The position numbers and the translations under genes are program-made. DNA of 64,000 nucleotides from Protonemura montana (taxonomy: Eukaryota; Arthropoda; Insecta; Plecoptera; Nemouridae), in NCBI GenBank assembly GCA_947568835.1, contig OX387607.1, forward strand, positions 20,301,277 through 20,365,276, given 5' to 3'. Below are positions 1 through 12,728 of this stretch, piece after piece. Below the pieces are notes generated by a model, which made no database searches, was not told where the DNA came from, and was given only the letters and a program-made list of their open reading frames with translations. Each line of letters starts with the position of its first letter. Positions within the stretch are counted from its first letter, which is position 1.

Positions 1-630
1 TCTGCCTCCCTAGCCAGCCGCTTTAGACACTCTGCCATGCTAGCCAGAGATTTCAGACACTCTGCTACGCTAGCTAGACGCTCCAGACACTCTGCCACGC
101 TAGCTAGACGCTCCAGACACTCTGCCTTGCTACTTAGACCCTCCAGACACTCTGCCTCGCTAGCCAGGCGCTCCAGACACTCTGCCTCGCTACCCAGACG
201 CTCCAGACTATTTGCCACGCTAGCCAGAGGCTCCAGACACTCTGCCACGCTAGCTAGACGCTCCAGACACTCTGCCTCGCTAGCCAGGCACTCCAGACAC
301 TCTGATTCGCTACCCAGACGTTCCAGACACTTTGCCTCGCTACCCAGACGCTCCAGACTATCTGCAACGCTAGCCAGAGGCTCCAGACACTCTGCCACGC
401 TAGCTAGACGCTCCAGACACTCTACCTTGCTACCCAGAATCTCCAGACACTCTGCCACGCTAGCCAGTGGCTCCAGCCACTCTGCCACGCTAGCTAGACG
501 CTCCAGGCACTCTGCCTCGCTACTTAGACGCTCCAGACACTCTGCCTCGCTAGCCAGCCGCTCCAGACACTCTACCACGCAAGCTAGACGCTCCAGGCAC
601 TCTGCATCGCTAGCCAGGCGTTCCAGACAC

Positions 631-659
631 TCTGGCTCGCTCCCATACGCTCCAGACTT
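631..659 (+). repeat. 29-bp marker monomer family, first of 14 copies
   Basis: This monomer carries CTCCCATACG where most have CTACCCAGACG, so one base is missing and the 30-bp register moves back by one. It ends in GACTT in place of GACAC. The same 29-bp form occurs at 631-659, 1,980-2,008, 4,500-4,528, 5,849-5,877, 8,368-8,396, 11,920-11,948, 15,069-15,097, 17,528-17,556, 19,447-19,475, 37,087-37,115, 43,418-43,446, 55,748-55,776, 61,867-61,895 and 63,695-63,723. All copies share the same neighbours, so a single ancestral deletion was spread by segmental duplication. Each copy shifts any reading frame that crosses it. Confidence 0.93.
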
Positions 660-689
660 TCTGCCACGCTAGCCAGTGGCTCCAGACTA

Positions 690-2008
690 TCTGCCACGCT
701 AGCCAGAGGCTGAAGACACTCTGCAATGCTAGCCAGGCGCTCCAGACACTCTGCCTCGCTAGCCAGCCGCTCCAGACACTCTGCCATGCTAGCCAGACGC
801 TTCAGACACTCTGGCTAGCTACCCAGACTCTCCAGACACTCTGCCTCGCTAGCCAGGCGCTCCAGACATTCTGCCACGCTAGCCAGACGCTCCAGACACT
901 CTGATTCGCTACCCAGACGTTCAAGACACTTTGCCTCGCTCCCCAGACGCTCCAGACACTCTGCCTCGTTAGCCAGGCGCTTCAGAAGCTCTGCCTCGCT
1001 AGCCAGGCGCTCCAGACACTCTGCCATTCTAGCCAGACGCTCCAGACTATCTGCTACGCTAGCCAGAGGCTCCAGACACTCTGCCACGCTAAATAGACGC
1101 TCCAGACACTCTGCCTTGCTACCCAGAATCTCCAGACACTCTGCCTCGCTAGCCAGGCGCTCCAGACACTCTGCCTCGCTACCCAGACGCTCCAGACTAT
1201 TTGCCACGCTAGCCAGTGGCTCCAGACACTCTGCCACGCTAGCTAGACGCTCCAAGCACTCTGCCTCGCTACTTAGACGCTCCAGAAACTTTGCCTCACT
1301 AGCCAGGCACTCCAGACACTCTGGCTCGCTACCCAGACGATCCAGACACTCTGCCTCCCTAGCCAGCCGCTTTAGACACTCTGCCATGCTAGCCAGAGAT
1401 TTCAGACACTCTGCTACGCTAGCTAGACGCTCCAGACACTCTGCCACGCTAGCTAGACGCTCCAGACACTCTGCCTTGCTACTTAGACCCTCCAGACACT
1501 CTGCCTCGCTAGCCAGGCGTTACAGACACTCTGCCTCGCTACCCAGACGCTCCAGACTATTTGCCACGCTAGCCAGAGGCTCCAGACACTCTGCCACGCT
1601 AGCTAGACGCTCCAGACACTCTGCCTCGCTAGCCAGGCACTCCAGACACTCTGATTCGCTACCCAGACGTTCCAGACACTTTGCCTCGCTACCCAGACGC
1701 TCCAGACTATCTGCAACGCTAGCCAGAGGCTCCAGACACTCTGCCACGCTAGCTAGACGCTCCAGACACTCTGCCTTGCTACCCAGAATCTCCAGACACT
1801 CTGCCACGCTAGCCAGTGGCTCCAGCCACTCTGCTACGCTAGCTAGACGCTCCAGGCACTCTGCCTCGCTACTTAGACGCTCCAGACACTCTGCCTCGCT
1901 AGCCAGCCGCTCCAGACACTCTACCACGCAAGCTAGACGCTCCAGGCACTCTGCATCGCTAGCCAGGCGTTCCAGACACTCTGGCTCGCTCCCATACGCT
2001 CCAGACTT
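690..2008 (+). repeat. about 44-monomer subsegment, duplicated inside the 3.87-kb unit
   Basis: Positions 690-2,008 match 3,210-4,528 at an offset of 2,520 bp, from the GGCTGAAGACAC monomer through GGCTAGCTACCC to the 29-bp marker. The same pair recurs in the next HOR copy as 4,559-5,877 and 7,078-8,396. The 129-monomer unit therefore arose from an older module of about 45 monomers plus about 44 extra monomers, and was then amplified as a whole. Confidence 0.82.
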
Positions 2009-2039
2009 TCTGCCACGCTAGCCAGTGGCTCAAAGACTA
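2009..2039 (+). repeat. 31-bp monomer restoring register after a 29-bp monomer
   Basis: The monomer reads GGCTCAAAGACTAT where its relatives read GGCTCCAGACTAT, one base longer. It lies directly after the 29-bp marker at 1,980-2,008, so the pair spans 60 bp. No other copy of the marker has this insertion, so it is a private and probably recent change in HOR copy A. Confidence 0.9.
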
Positions 2040-3869
2040 TCTGCCACGCTAGCCAGAGGCTGCAGACACTCTGCAATGCTAGCCAGACGCTCCAGACACT
2101 CTGCCACGCTAGCCAGAGGCTGAAGACACTCTGCAATGCTAGCCAGACGCTCCAGACACTCTGCCACGCTAGCTAGACGCTCCAGACACTCTGATTCGCT
2201 ACTTAGACGCTCCAGACACCTTGCCTCGCTACCCAGACACACCAGACACTCTGCCTCGCTAGCTAAACGCTCCAGACACTCTGCCTTGCTACCCAGACCC
2301 TCCAGACACTCTGTCTCGCTAGCCATGCGCTCCAGAATTTCTGCCTCGCTACCCAGACGCTCCAGACTATCTGCCACGCTAGCCAGGGGCTCCAGACTAT
2401 CTGCCACGCTAGCCAGAGGCTCCAGACACTCTGCCACGCTTGTTAGACAATCCAGACTTTCTGCCTCGCTAGCCAGGCGCTCCAGACACTCTGCCTCGCT
2501 AGCCAGACGCTCCAGACACTCTGCCTCGTTAGCCAGGCGCTTCAGAAGCTCTGCCTCGCTAGCCAGGCGCTCCAGACACTCTGCCATTCTAGCCAGACGC
2601 TCCAGACTATCTGCTACGCTAGCCAGAGGCTCCAGACACTCTGCCACGCTAAATAGACGCTCCAGACACTCTGCCTTGCTACCCAGAATCTCCAGACACT
2701 CTGCCTCGCTAGCCAGGCGCTCCAGACACTCTGCCTCTCTACCCAGACGCTTTAGACTATCTGCCACGCTAGCCAGTGGCTCAAGACACTCTGCCACGCT
2801 AGCTAGACGCTCCAGGCACTCTGCCTCGCTACTTAGACGCTCCAGAAACTCTGCCTCACTAGCCAGGCACTCCAGACACTCTGGCTCGCTACTTAGACGA
2901 TCCAGACACTCTGCCTCCCTAGCCAGCCGCTCCAGACACTCTGCCATGCTAGCCAGAGATTTCAGACACTCTGCTACGCTAGCTAGACGCTCCAGACACT
3001 CTGCCACGCTAGCTAGACGCTCCAGACACTCTGCCTTGCTACTTAGACCCTCCAGACACTCTGCCCCGCTAGCCAGGCGCTCCAGACACTCTGCCTCGCT
3101 ACCCAGACGCTCCAGACTATTTGCCACGCTAGCCAGTGGCTCCAGACTATCTGCCACGCTAGCCAGAGGCTGCAGACACTCTGCAATGCTAGCCAGACGC
3201 TCCAGACACTCTGCCACGCTAGCCAGAGGCTGAAGACACTCTGCAATGCTAGCCAGGCGCTCCAGACACTCTGCCTCGCTAGCCAGCCGCTCCAGACACT
3301 CTGCCATGCTAGCCAGACGCTTCAGACACTCTGGCTAGCTACCCAGACTCTCCAGACACTCTGCCTCGCTAGCCAGGCGCTCCAGACATTCTGCCACGCT
3401 AGCCAGACGCTCCAGACACTCTGATTCGCTACCCAGACGTTCAAGACACTTTGCCTCGCTCCCCAGACGCTCCAGACACTCTGCCTCGTTAGCCAGGCGC
3501 TTCAGAAGCTCTGCCTCGCTAGCCAGGCGCTCCAGACACTCTGCCATTCTAGCCAGACGCTCCAGACTATCTGCTACGCTAGCCAGAGGCTCCAGACACT
3601 CTGCCACGCTAAATAGACGCTCCAGACACTCTGCCTTGCTACCCAGAATCTCCAGACACTCTGCCTCGCTAGCCAGGCGCTCCAGACATTTTGCCTCGCT
3701 ACCCAGACGCTTTAGACTATCTGCCACGCTAGCCAGTGGCTCCAGACACTCTGCCACGCTAGCTAGACGTTCCAGGCACTCTGCCTCGCTACTTAGACGC
3801 TCCAGAAACTCTGCCTCACTAGCCAGGCACTCCAGACACTCTGGCTCGCTACCCAGACGATCCAGACAC

Positions 3870-6800
3870 TCTGCCTCCCTAGCCAGCCGCTTTAGACACT
3901 CTGCCATGCTAGCCAGAGATTTCAGACACTCTGCTACGCTAGCTAGACGCTCCAGACACTCTGCCACGCTAGCTAGACGCTCCAGACACTCTGCCTTGCT
4001 ACTTAGACCCTCCAGACACTCTGCCTCGCTAGCCAGGCGCTCCAGACACTCTGCCTCGCTACCCAGACGCTCCAGACTATTTGCCACGCTAGCCAGAGGC
4101 TCCAGACACTCTGCCACGCTAGCTAGACGCTCCAGACACTCTGCCTCGCTAGCCAGGCACTCCAGACACTCTGATTCGCTACCCAGACGTTCCAGACACT
4201 TTGCCTCGCTACCCAGACGCTCCAGACTATCTGCAACGCTAGCCAGAGGCTCCAGACACTCTGCCAGGCTAGCTAGACGCTCCAGACACTCTGCCTTGCT
4301 ACCCAGAATCTCCAGACACTCTGCCACGCTAGCCAGTGGCTCCAGCCACTCTGCCACGCTAGCTAGACGCTCCAGGCACTCTGCCTCGCTACTTAGACGC
4401 TCCAGACACTCTGCCTCGCTAGCCAGCCGCTCCAGACACTCTACCACGCAAGCTAGACGCTCCAGGCACTCTGCATCGCTAGCCAGGCGTTCCAGACACT
4501 CTGGCTCGCTCCCATACGCTCCAGACTTTCTGCCACGCTAGCCAGTGGCTCCAGACTATCTGCCACGCTAGCCAGAGGCTGAAGACACTCTGCAATGCTA
4601 GCCAGGCGCTCCAGACACTCTGCCTCGCTAGCCAGCCGCTCCAGACACTCTGCCATGCTAGCCAGACGCTTCAGACACTCTGGCTAGCTACCCAGACTCT
4701 CCAGACACTCTGCCTCGCTAGCCAGGCGCTCCAGACATTCTGCCACGCTAGCCAGACGCTCCAGACACTCTGATTCGCTACCCAGACGTTCAAGACACTT
4801 TGCCTCGCTCCCCAGACGCTCCAGACACTCTGCCTCGTTAGCCAGGCGCTTCAGAAGCTCTGCCTCGCTAGCCAGGCGCTCCAGACACTCTGCCATTCTA
4901 GCCAGACGCTCCAGACTATCTGCTACGCTAGCCAGAGGCTCCAGACACTCTGCCACGCTAAATAGACGCTCCAGACACTCTGCCTTGCTACCCAGAATCT
5001 CCAGACACTCTGCCTCGCTAGCCAGGCGCTCCAGACACTCTGCCTCGCTACCCAGACGCTCCAGACTATTTGCCACGCTAGCCAGTGGCTCCAGACACTC
5101 TGCCACGCTAGCTAGACGCTCCAAGCACTCTGCCTCGCTACTTAGACGCTCCAGAAACTTTGCCTCACTAGCCAGGCACTCCAGACACTCTGGCTCGCTA
5201 CCCAGACGATCCAGACACTCTGCCTCCCTAGCCAGCCGCTTTAGACACTCTGCCATGCTAGCCAGAGATTTCAGACACTCTGCTACGCTAGCTAGACGCT
5301 CCAGACACTCTGCCACGCTAGCTAGACCCTCCAGACACTCTGCCTTGCTACTTAGACCCTCCAGACACTCTGCCTCGCTAGCCAGGCGTTACAGACACTC
5401 TGCCTCGCTACCCAGACGCTCCAGACTATTTGCCACGCTAGCCAGAGGCTCCAGACACTCTGCCACGCTAGCTAGACGCTCCAGACACTCTGCCTCGCTA
5501 GCCAGGCACTCCAGACACTCTGATTCGCTACCCAGACGTTCCAGACACTTTGCCTCGCTACCCAGACGCTCCAGACTATCTGCAACGCTAGCCAGAGGCT
5601 CCAGACACTCTGCCACGCTAGCTAGACGCTCCAGACACTCTGCCTTGCTACCCAGAATCTCCAGACACTCTGCCACGCTAGCCAGTGGCTCCAGCCACTC
5701 TGCTACGCTAGCTAGACGCTCCAGGCACTCTGCCTCGCTACTTAGACGCTCCAGACACTCTGCCTCGCTAGCCAGCCGCTCCAGACACTCTACCACGCAA
5801 GCTAGACGCTCCAGGCACTCTGCATCGCTAGCCAGGCGTTCCAGACACTCTGGCTCGCTCCCATACGCTCCAGACTTTCTGCCACGCTAGCCAGTGGCTC
5901 CAGACTATCTGCCACGCTAGCCAGAGGCTGCAGACACTCTGCAATGCTAGCCAGACGCTCCAGACACTCTGCCACGCTAGCCAGAGGCTGAAGACACTCT
6001 GCAATGCTAGCCAGACGCTCCAGACACTCTGCCACGCTAGCTAGACGCTCCAGACACTCTGATTCGCTACTTAGACGCTCCAGACACCTTGCCTCGTTAC
6101 CCAGACACACCAGACACTCTGCCTCGCTAGCTAAACGCTCCAGACACTCTGCCTTGCTACCCAGACCCTCCAGACACTCTGTCTCGCTAGCCATGCGCTC
6201 CAGAATTTCTGCCTCGCTACCCAGACGCTCCAGACTATCTGCCACGCTAGCCAGGGGCTCCAGACTATCTGCCACGCTAGCCAGAGGCTCCAGACACTCT
6301 GCCACGCTTGTTAGACAATCCAGACTTTCTGCCTCGCTAGCCAGGCGCTCCAGACACTCTGCCTCGCTAGCCAGACGCTCCAGACACTCTGCCTCGTTAG
6401 CCAGGCGCTTCAGAAGCTCTGCCTCGCTAGCCAGGCGCTCCAGACACTCTGCCATTCTAGCCAGACGCTCCAGACTATCTGCTACGCTAGCCAGAGGCTC
6501 CAGACACTCTGCCACGCTAAATAGACGCTCCAGACACTCTGCCTTGCTACCCAGAATCTCCAGACACTCTGCCTCGCTAGCCAGGCGCTCCAGACACTCT
6601 GCCTCTCTACCCAGACGCTTTAGACTATCTGCCACGCTAGCCAGTGGCTCAAGACACTCTGCCACGCTAGCTAGACGCTCCAGGCACTCTGCCTCGCTAC
6701 TTAGACGCTCCAGAAACTCTGCCTCACTAGCCAGGCACTCCAGACACTCTGGCTCGCTACTTAGACGATCCAGACACTCTGCCTCCCTAGCCAGCCGCTC

Positions 6801-7737
6801 CAGACACTCTGCCATGCTAGCCAGAGATTTCAGACACTCTGCTACGCTAGCTAGACGCTCCAGACACTCTGCCACGCTAGCTAGACGCTCCAGACACTCT
6901 GCCTTGCTACTTAGACCCTCCAGACACTCTGCCCCGCTAGCCAGGCGCTCCAGACACTCTGCCTCGCTACCCAGACGCTCCAGACTATTTGCCACGCTAG
7001 CCAGTGGCTCCAGACTATCTGCCACGCTAGCCAGAGGCTGCAGACACTCTGCAATGCTAGCCAGACGCTCCAGACACTCTGCCACGCTAGCCAGAGGCTG
7101 AAGACACTCTGCAATGCTAGCCAGGCGCTCCAGACACTCTGCCTCGCTAGCCAGCCGCTCCAGACACTCTGCCATGCTAGCCAGACGCTTCAGACACTCT
7201 GGCTAGCTACCCAGACTCTCCAGACACTCTGCCTCGCTAGCCAGGCGCTCCAGACATTCTGCCACGCTAGCCAGACGCTCCAGACACTCTGATTCGCTAC
7301 CCAGACGTTCAAGACACTTTGCCTCGCTCCCCAGACGCTCCAGACACTCTGCCTCGTTAGCCAGGCGCTTCAGAAGCTCTGCCTCGCTAGCCAGGCGCTC
7401 CAGACACTCTGCCATTCTAGCCAGACGCTCCAGACTATCTGCTACGCTAGCCAGAGGCTCCAGACACTCTGCCACGCTAAATAGACGCTCCAGACACTCT
7501 GCCTTGCTACCCAGAATCTCCAGACACTCTGCCTCGCTAGCCAGGCGCTCCAGACACTCTGCCTCGCTACCCAGACGCTTTAGACTATCTGCCACGCTAG
7601 CCAGTGGCTCCAGACACTCTGCCACGCTAGCTAGACGTTCCAGGCACTCTGCCTCGCTACTTAGACGCTCCAGAAACTCTGCCTCACTAGCCAGGCACTC
7701 CAGACACTCTGGCTCGCTACCCAGACGATCCAGACAC
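3870..7737 (+). repeat. 129-monomer higher-order repeat, copy B
   Basis: This is the second full copy of the 3.87-kb unit, 3,868 bp long, with 29-bp marker monomers at 4,500-4,528 and 5,849-5,877. Private changes compared with copy A include GACCCT in place of GACGCT near 5,326 and CTCGTTACC near 6,094. The variant CCAGGCTAG near 4,265 is shared with copy C at about 8,132 but is absent from the equivalent place in copy A, so B and C are closer to each other there. Confidence 0.9.
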
Positions 7738-8625
7738 TCTGCCTCCCTAGCCAGCCGCTTTAGACACTCTGCCATGCTAGCCAGAGATTTCAGACACTCT
7801 GCTACGCTAGCTAGACGCTCCAGACACTCTGCCACGCTAGCTAGACGCTCCAGACACTCTGCCTTGCTACTTAGACCCTCCAGACACTCTGCCTCGCTAG
7901 CCAGGCGCTCCAGACACTCTGCCTCGCTACCCAGACGCTCCAGACTATTTGCCACGCTAGCCAGAGGCTCCAGACACTCTGCCACGCTAGCTAGACGCTC
8001 CAGACACTCTGCCTCGCTAGCCAGGCACTCCAGACACTCTGATTCGCTACCCAGACGTTCCAGACACTTTGCCTCGCTACCCAGACGCTCCAGACTATCT
8101 GCAACGCTAGCCAGAGGCTCCAGACACTCTGCCAGGCTAGCTAGACGCTCCAGACACTCTGCCTTGCTACCCAGAATCTCCAGACACTCTGCCACGCTAG
8201 CCAGTGGCTCCAGCCACTCTGCCACGCTAGCTAGACGCTCCAGGCACTCTGCCTCGCTACTTAGACGCTCCAGACACTCTGCCTCGCTAGCCAGCCGCTC
8301 CAGACACTCTACCACGCAAGCTAGACGCTCCAGGCACTCTGCATCGCTAGCCAGGCGTTCCAGACACTCTGGCTCGCTCCCATACGCTCCAGACTTTCTG
8401 CCACGCTAGCCAGTGGCTCCAGACTATCTGCCACGCTAGCCAGAGGCTGCAGACACTCTGCAATGCTAGCCAGACGCTCCAGACACTCTGCCACGCTAGC
8501 CAGAGGCTGAAGACACTCTGCAATGCTAGCCAGACGCTCCAGACACTCTGCCACGCTAGCTAGACGCTCCAGACACTCTGATTCGCTACTTAGACGCCCC
8601 AGACACCTTGCCTCGCTACCCAGAC
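7738..8625 (+). repeat. 129-monomer higher-order repeat, truncated copy C
   Basis: The sequence matches copy B from 7,738 through the 29-bp marker at 8,368-8,396 and on to about 8,625. There copy B continues with CAGACACACC while this copy switches to CAGACGCTCC and a different monomer order. The switch marks the right boundary of the 3.87-kb HOR domain. Confidence 0.8.
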
Positions 8626-9026
8626 GCTCCAGACACTCTGCCTCGCTACCTAGACGCTTCAGACTATCTGCCACGCTAATCAGTGGCTCCAGACACTCTG
8701 CCACGCTAGCTAGACGCTCCAGGCACTCTGTCTCGCTACTTAGACGCTCCAGACACTGTGCCTCGCTAGCCAGGCACTCCAGACACTCTGATTCGCTACC
8801 CAGACGTTCCAGACACTTTGCCTCGCTACCCAGACGCTCCAGACTATCTGCAACGCTAGCCAGTGGCTCCAGCCACTCTGCCACGCTAGCTAGACGCTCC
8901 AGGCACTCTGCCTCGCTACTCAGACGCTCCAGACACTCTGCAATGCTAGCCAGACGCTCCAGACACTCTGCCACGCTAGCTAGACGCTCCAGACACTCTG
9001 ATTCGCTACTTAGACGCTCCAGACAC

Positions 9027-9069
9027 CTTGCCTCGCTACCCAGACACGCTAGCTAGACGTTCCAGGCAC
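9027..9069 (+). repeat. Fused monomer with a 17-bp deletion
   Basis: Two monomers that should span 60 bp span 43 bp. A CTTGCCTCGCTACCCAGAC monomer is joined after CAGACAC directly to GCTAGCTAGACG. The bases CAC occur at both expected breakpoints (CAGACAC and TCTGCCACG), so a short-homology deletion or out-of-register exchange is likely. It is the only large out-of-register event I found in the window. Confidence 0.88.
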
Positions 9070-9099
9070 TCTGCCTCGCTACTTAGACGCTCCAGAAAC

Positions 9100-9504
9100 T
9101 CTGCCTCACTAGCCAGGCACTCCAGACACTCTGGCTCGCTACCCAGACGATCCAGACACTCTGCCTCCCTAGCCAGCCGCTCCAGACACTCTGCCATGCT
9201 AGCCAGAGATTTCAGACACTCTGCTACGCTAGCTAGACGCTCCAGACACTCTGCCACGCTAGCTAGACGCTCCAGACACTCTGCCTTGCTACTTAGACCC
9301 TCCAGACACTCTGCCTCGCTAGCCAGGCGCTCCAGACACTCTGCCTCGCTACCCAGACGCTCCAGACTATTTGCCTCACTAGCCAGGCACTCCAGACACT
9401 CTGGCTCGCTACCCAGACGATCCAGACACTCTGCCTCCCTAGCCAGCCGCTCCAGACACTCTGCCATGCTAGCCAGAGATTTCAGACACTCTGCTACGCT
9501 AGCC
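9100..9504 (+). repeat. Nine-monomer (270-bp) local duplication
   Basis: The run beginning GCCTCACTAGCCAGGCAC at 9,103 recurs at 9,373, offset 270 bp. Both copies pass through GACGATCC, GCCTCCCTAG, GCCATGCTAG and GAGATTTC. Copy 1 spans about 9,100-9,369. Copy 2 is partial and diverges near 9,504, where AGCT is replaced by AGCC. Confidence 0.82.
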
Positions 9505-9579
9505 AGACGCTCCAGACACTCTGCCACGCTAGCCAGAGGCTGAAGACACTCTGCAATGCTAGCCAGACGCTCCAGACAC

Positions 9580-12500
9580 TCTGCCACGCTAGCTAGACGC
9601 TCCAGACACTCTGATTCGCTACTTAGACGCTCCAGACACCTTGCCTCGCTACCCAGACGCTCCAGACACTCTGCCTCGCTACCTAGACGCTTCAGACTAT
9701 CTGCCACGCTAATCAGTGGCTCCAGACACTCTGCCACGCTAGCTAGACGCTCCAGGCACTCTGTCTCGCTACTTAGACGCTCCAGACACTGTGCCTCGCT
9801 AGCCAGGCACTCCAGACACTCTGATTCACTACCCAGACGTTCCAGACACTTTGCCTCGCTACCCAGACGCTCCAGACTATCTGCAACGCTAGCCAGTGGC
9901 TCCAGCCACTCTGCCACGCTAGCTAGACGCTCCAGGCACTCTGCCTCGCTACTCAGACGCTCCAGACACTCTGCAATGCTAGCCAGACGCTCCAGAGACT
10001 CTGCCACGCTAGCTAGACGCTCCAGACACTCTGATTCGCTACTTAGACGCTCCAGACACCTTGCCTCGCTACCCAGACACACCAGACACTCTGCCTCGCT
10101 AGCTTAACGCTCCAGACACTCTGCCTTGCTACCCAGACCCTCCAGACACTCTGTCTCGCTAGCCATGCGCTCAAGAATTTCTGCCTCGCTACCCAGACGC
10201 TCCAGACTATCTGCCACGCTAGCCAGTGGCTCCAGACTATCTGCCACGCTAGCCAGAGGCTCCAGACACTCTGCCACGCTTGTTAGACAATCCAGACTTT
10301 CTGCCTTGCTAGCCAGGCGCTCCAGACACTCTGCCTCGCTAGCCAGACGCTCCAGACACTCTGCCTCGTTAGCCAGGCGCTTCAGAAGCTCTGCCTCGCT
10401 AGCCAGGCGCTCCAGACACTCTGCCATTCTAGCCAGACGCTCCAGACTATCTGCTACGCTAGCCAGAGGCTCCAGACACTCTGCCACGCTAAATAGACGC
10501 TCCAGACACTCTGCCTTGCTACCCAGAATCTCCAGACACTTTGCCTCGCTACCCAGACGCTCCAGACTATCTGCAACGCTAGCCAGTGGCTCCAGCCACT
10601 CTGCCACGCTAGCTAGACGCTCCAGGCACTCTGCCTCGCTACTCAGACGCTCCAGACACTCTGCAATGCTAGCCAGACGCTCCAGACACTCTGCCACGCT
10701 AGCTAGACGCTCCAGACACTCTGATTCGCTACTTAGACGCTCCAGACACCTTGCCTCGCTACCCAGACACACCAGACACTCTGGCTCGCTAGCTAAACGC
10801 TCCAGACACTCTGCCTTGCTACCCAGACCCTCCAGACACTCTGTCTCGCTAGCCATGCGCTCAAGAATTTCTGCCTCGCTACCCAGACGCTCCAGACTAT
10901 CTGCCACGCTAGCCAGTGGCTCCAGACTATCTGCCACGCTAGCCAGAGGCTCCAGACACTCTGCCACGCTTGTTAGACAATCCAGACTTTCTGCCTTGCT
11001 AGCCAGGCGCTCCAGACATTCTGCCTCGCTAGCCAGACGCTCCAGACACTCTGCCTCGTTAGCCAGGCGCTTCAGAAGCTCTGCCTCGCTAGCCAGGCGC
11101 TCCAGACACTCTGTCATTCTAGCCAGACGCTCCAGACTATCTGCTACGCTAGCCAGAGGCTCCAGACACTCTGCCACGCTAAATAGACGCTCCAAGCACT
11201 CTGCCTCGCTACTTAGACGCTCCAGAAACTCTGCCTCACTAGCCAGGCACTCCAGACACTCTGGCTCGCTACCCAGACGATCCAGACACTCTGCCTCCCT
11301 AGCCAGCCGCTTTAGACACTCTGCCATGCTAGCCAGAGATTTCAGACACTCTGCTACGCTAGCTAGACGCTCCAGACACTCTGCCACGCTAGCTAGACGC
11401 TCCAGACACTCTGCCTTGCTACTTAGACCCTCCAGACACTCTGCCTCGCTAGCCAGGCGCTCCAGACACTCTGCCGCGCTACCCAGACGCTCCAGACTAT
11501 TTGCCACGCTAGCCAGAGGCTCCAGACACTCTGCCACGCTAGCTAGACGCTCCAGACACTCTGCCTCGCTAGCCAGGCACTCCAGACACTCTGATTCGCT
11601 ACCCAGACGTTCCAGACACTTTGCCTCGCTACCCAGACGCTCCAGACTATCTGCAACGCTAGCCAGAGGCTCCAGACACTCTGCCACGCTAGCTAGACGC
11701 TCCAGACACTCTGCCTTGCTACCCAGAATCTCCAGACACTCTGCCACGCTAGCCAGTGGCTCCAGCCACTCTGCCACGCTAGCTAGACGCTCCAGGCACT
11801 CTGCCTCGCTACTTAGACGCTCCAGACACTCTGCCTCGCTAGCCAGCCGCTCCAGACACTCTACCTCGCAAGCTAGACGCTCCAGGCACTCTGCATCGCT
11901 AGCCAGGCGTTCCAGACACTCTGGCTCGCTCCCATACGCTCCAGACTTTCTGCCACGCTAGCCAGTGGCTCCAGACTATCTGCCACGCTAGCCAGAGTCT
12001 GCAGACACTCTGCAATGCTAGCCAGACGCTCCAGACACTCTGCCACGCTAGCCAGAGGCTGAAGACACTCTGCAATGCTAGCCAGGCGCTCCAGACACTC
12101 TGCCTCGCTAGCCAGCCGCTCCAGACACTCTGCCTCGCTAGCCAGGCGCTCCAGACACTCTGCCACGCTAGCCAGACGCTCCAGACACTCTGATTCGCTA
12201 CCCAGACGTTCAAGACACTTTGCCTCGCTCCCCAGACGCTCCAGACACTCTGCCTCGTTAGCCAGGCGCTTTAGAAGCTCTGCCTCGCTAGCCAGGCGCT
12301 CCAGACACTCTGCCACGGTAGCCAGAGGCTGAAAACACTCAGCAATGCTAGCCAGACGCTCCAGACACTCTGCCACGCTAGCTAGACGCTCCAGACACTC
12401 TGATTCGCTACTTAGACGCTCCAGACACCTTGCCTCGCTACCCAGACACACCAGACACTCTGCCTCGCTAGCTAAACGCTCCAGACACTCTGCCTTGCTA

Positions 12501-12728
12501 CCCAGACCCTCCAGACACTCTGTCTCGCTAGCCATGCGCTCCAGAATTTCTGCCGTGCTACCCAGACGCTCCAGACTATCTGCCACGCTAGCCAGTGGCT
12601 CCAGACTATCTGCCACGCTAGCCAGAGGCTCCAGACACTCTGCCACGCTTGTTAGACAATCCAGACTTTCTGCCTCGCTAGCCAGGCGCTCCAGACACTC
12701 TGCCTCGCAAGCCAGCCGCTCCAGACAC
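9580..12728 (+). repeat. 105-monomer higher-order repeat, copy 1 (3,149 bp)
   Basis: The segment recurs at 12,729-15,877 with offset 3,149 bp. Rare variants are shared at matching places: GATTCACT near 9,830, GAGACT near 9,996, GCTTAACG near 10,102, GTCATTC near 11,113, GCCGCGC near 11,473, TACCTCGC near 11,861 and GAGTCTGC near 11,996. A 29-bp marker lies at 11,920-11,948. Near its right end the GCTGAAAACACTCAGC monomer makes its first appearance in the window. Confidence 0.9.
9840..11194 (+). repeat. 23-monomer (690-bp) tandem doublet
   Basis: Positions 9,840-10,529 match 10,530-11,194 with offset 690 bp. Both copies run from ACTTTGCCTCGC through TCAAGAATTTC (10,171 and 10,861) and CTTGTTAGACAATCC (10,279 and 10,969) to CTAAATAGACG. 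Private changes such as GACATTC near 11,015 and GTCATTC near 11,113 mark copy 2. The doublet is repeated 3,149 bp downstream at 12,989-14,343. The same 690-bp spacing returns at about 23,856-24,870, 47,560-48,900 and 58,330-59,660, so it is a building block reused across the array. Confidence 0.85.

Larger units (their letters stand above)
1..3869 (+). repeat. 129-monomer higher-order repeat, copy A
   Basis: This segment repeats at 3,870 with an offset of 3,869 bp, seen for example in the monomer starting TCTGCCTCCC at 1 and 3,870. It contains two 29-bp marker monomers (631-659 and 1,980-2,008), so the unit divides into spacings of 1,349 and about 2,519 bp. Copy A is one base longer than copy B because of a private 31-bp monomer at 2,009-2,039. 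Other private differences from copy B include TCTACC near 421 and a TT near 3,689. Only a handful of substitutions separate the two copies, which implies recent duplication or homogenisation. Confidence 0.9.
8626..9579 (+). repeat. Rearranged transition between two HOR domains
   Basis: This stretch joins the 3.87-kb HOR domain to the 3.15-kb domain. Its first part, and the sequence just before it from about 8,520, matches about 9,553-10,060 at an offset of 1,033 bp (1,050 minus 17). It then passes through the 17-bp deletion at 9,027-9,069 and a nine-monomer duplication at 9,100-9,504. All pieces are ordinary monomers in the usual orientation, and only their order is new. Confidence 0.75.
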
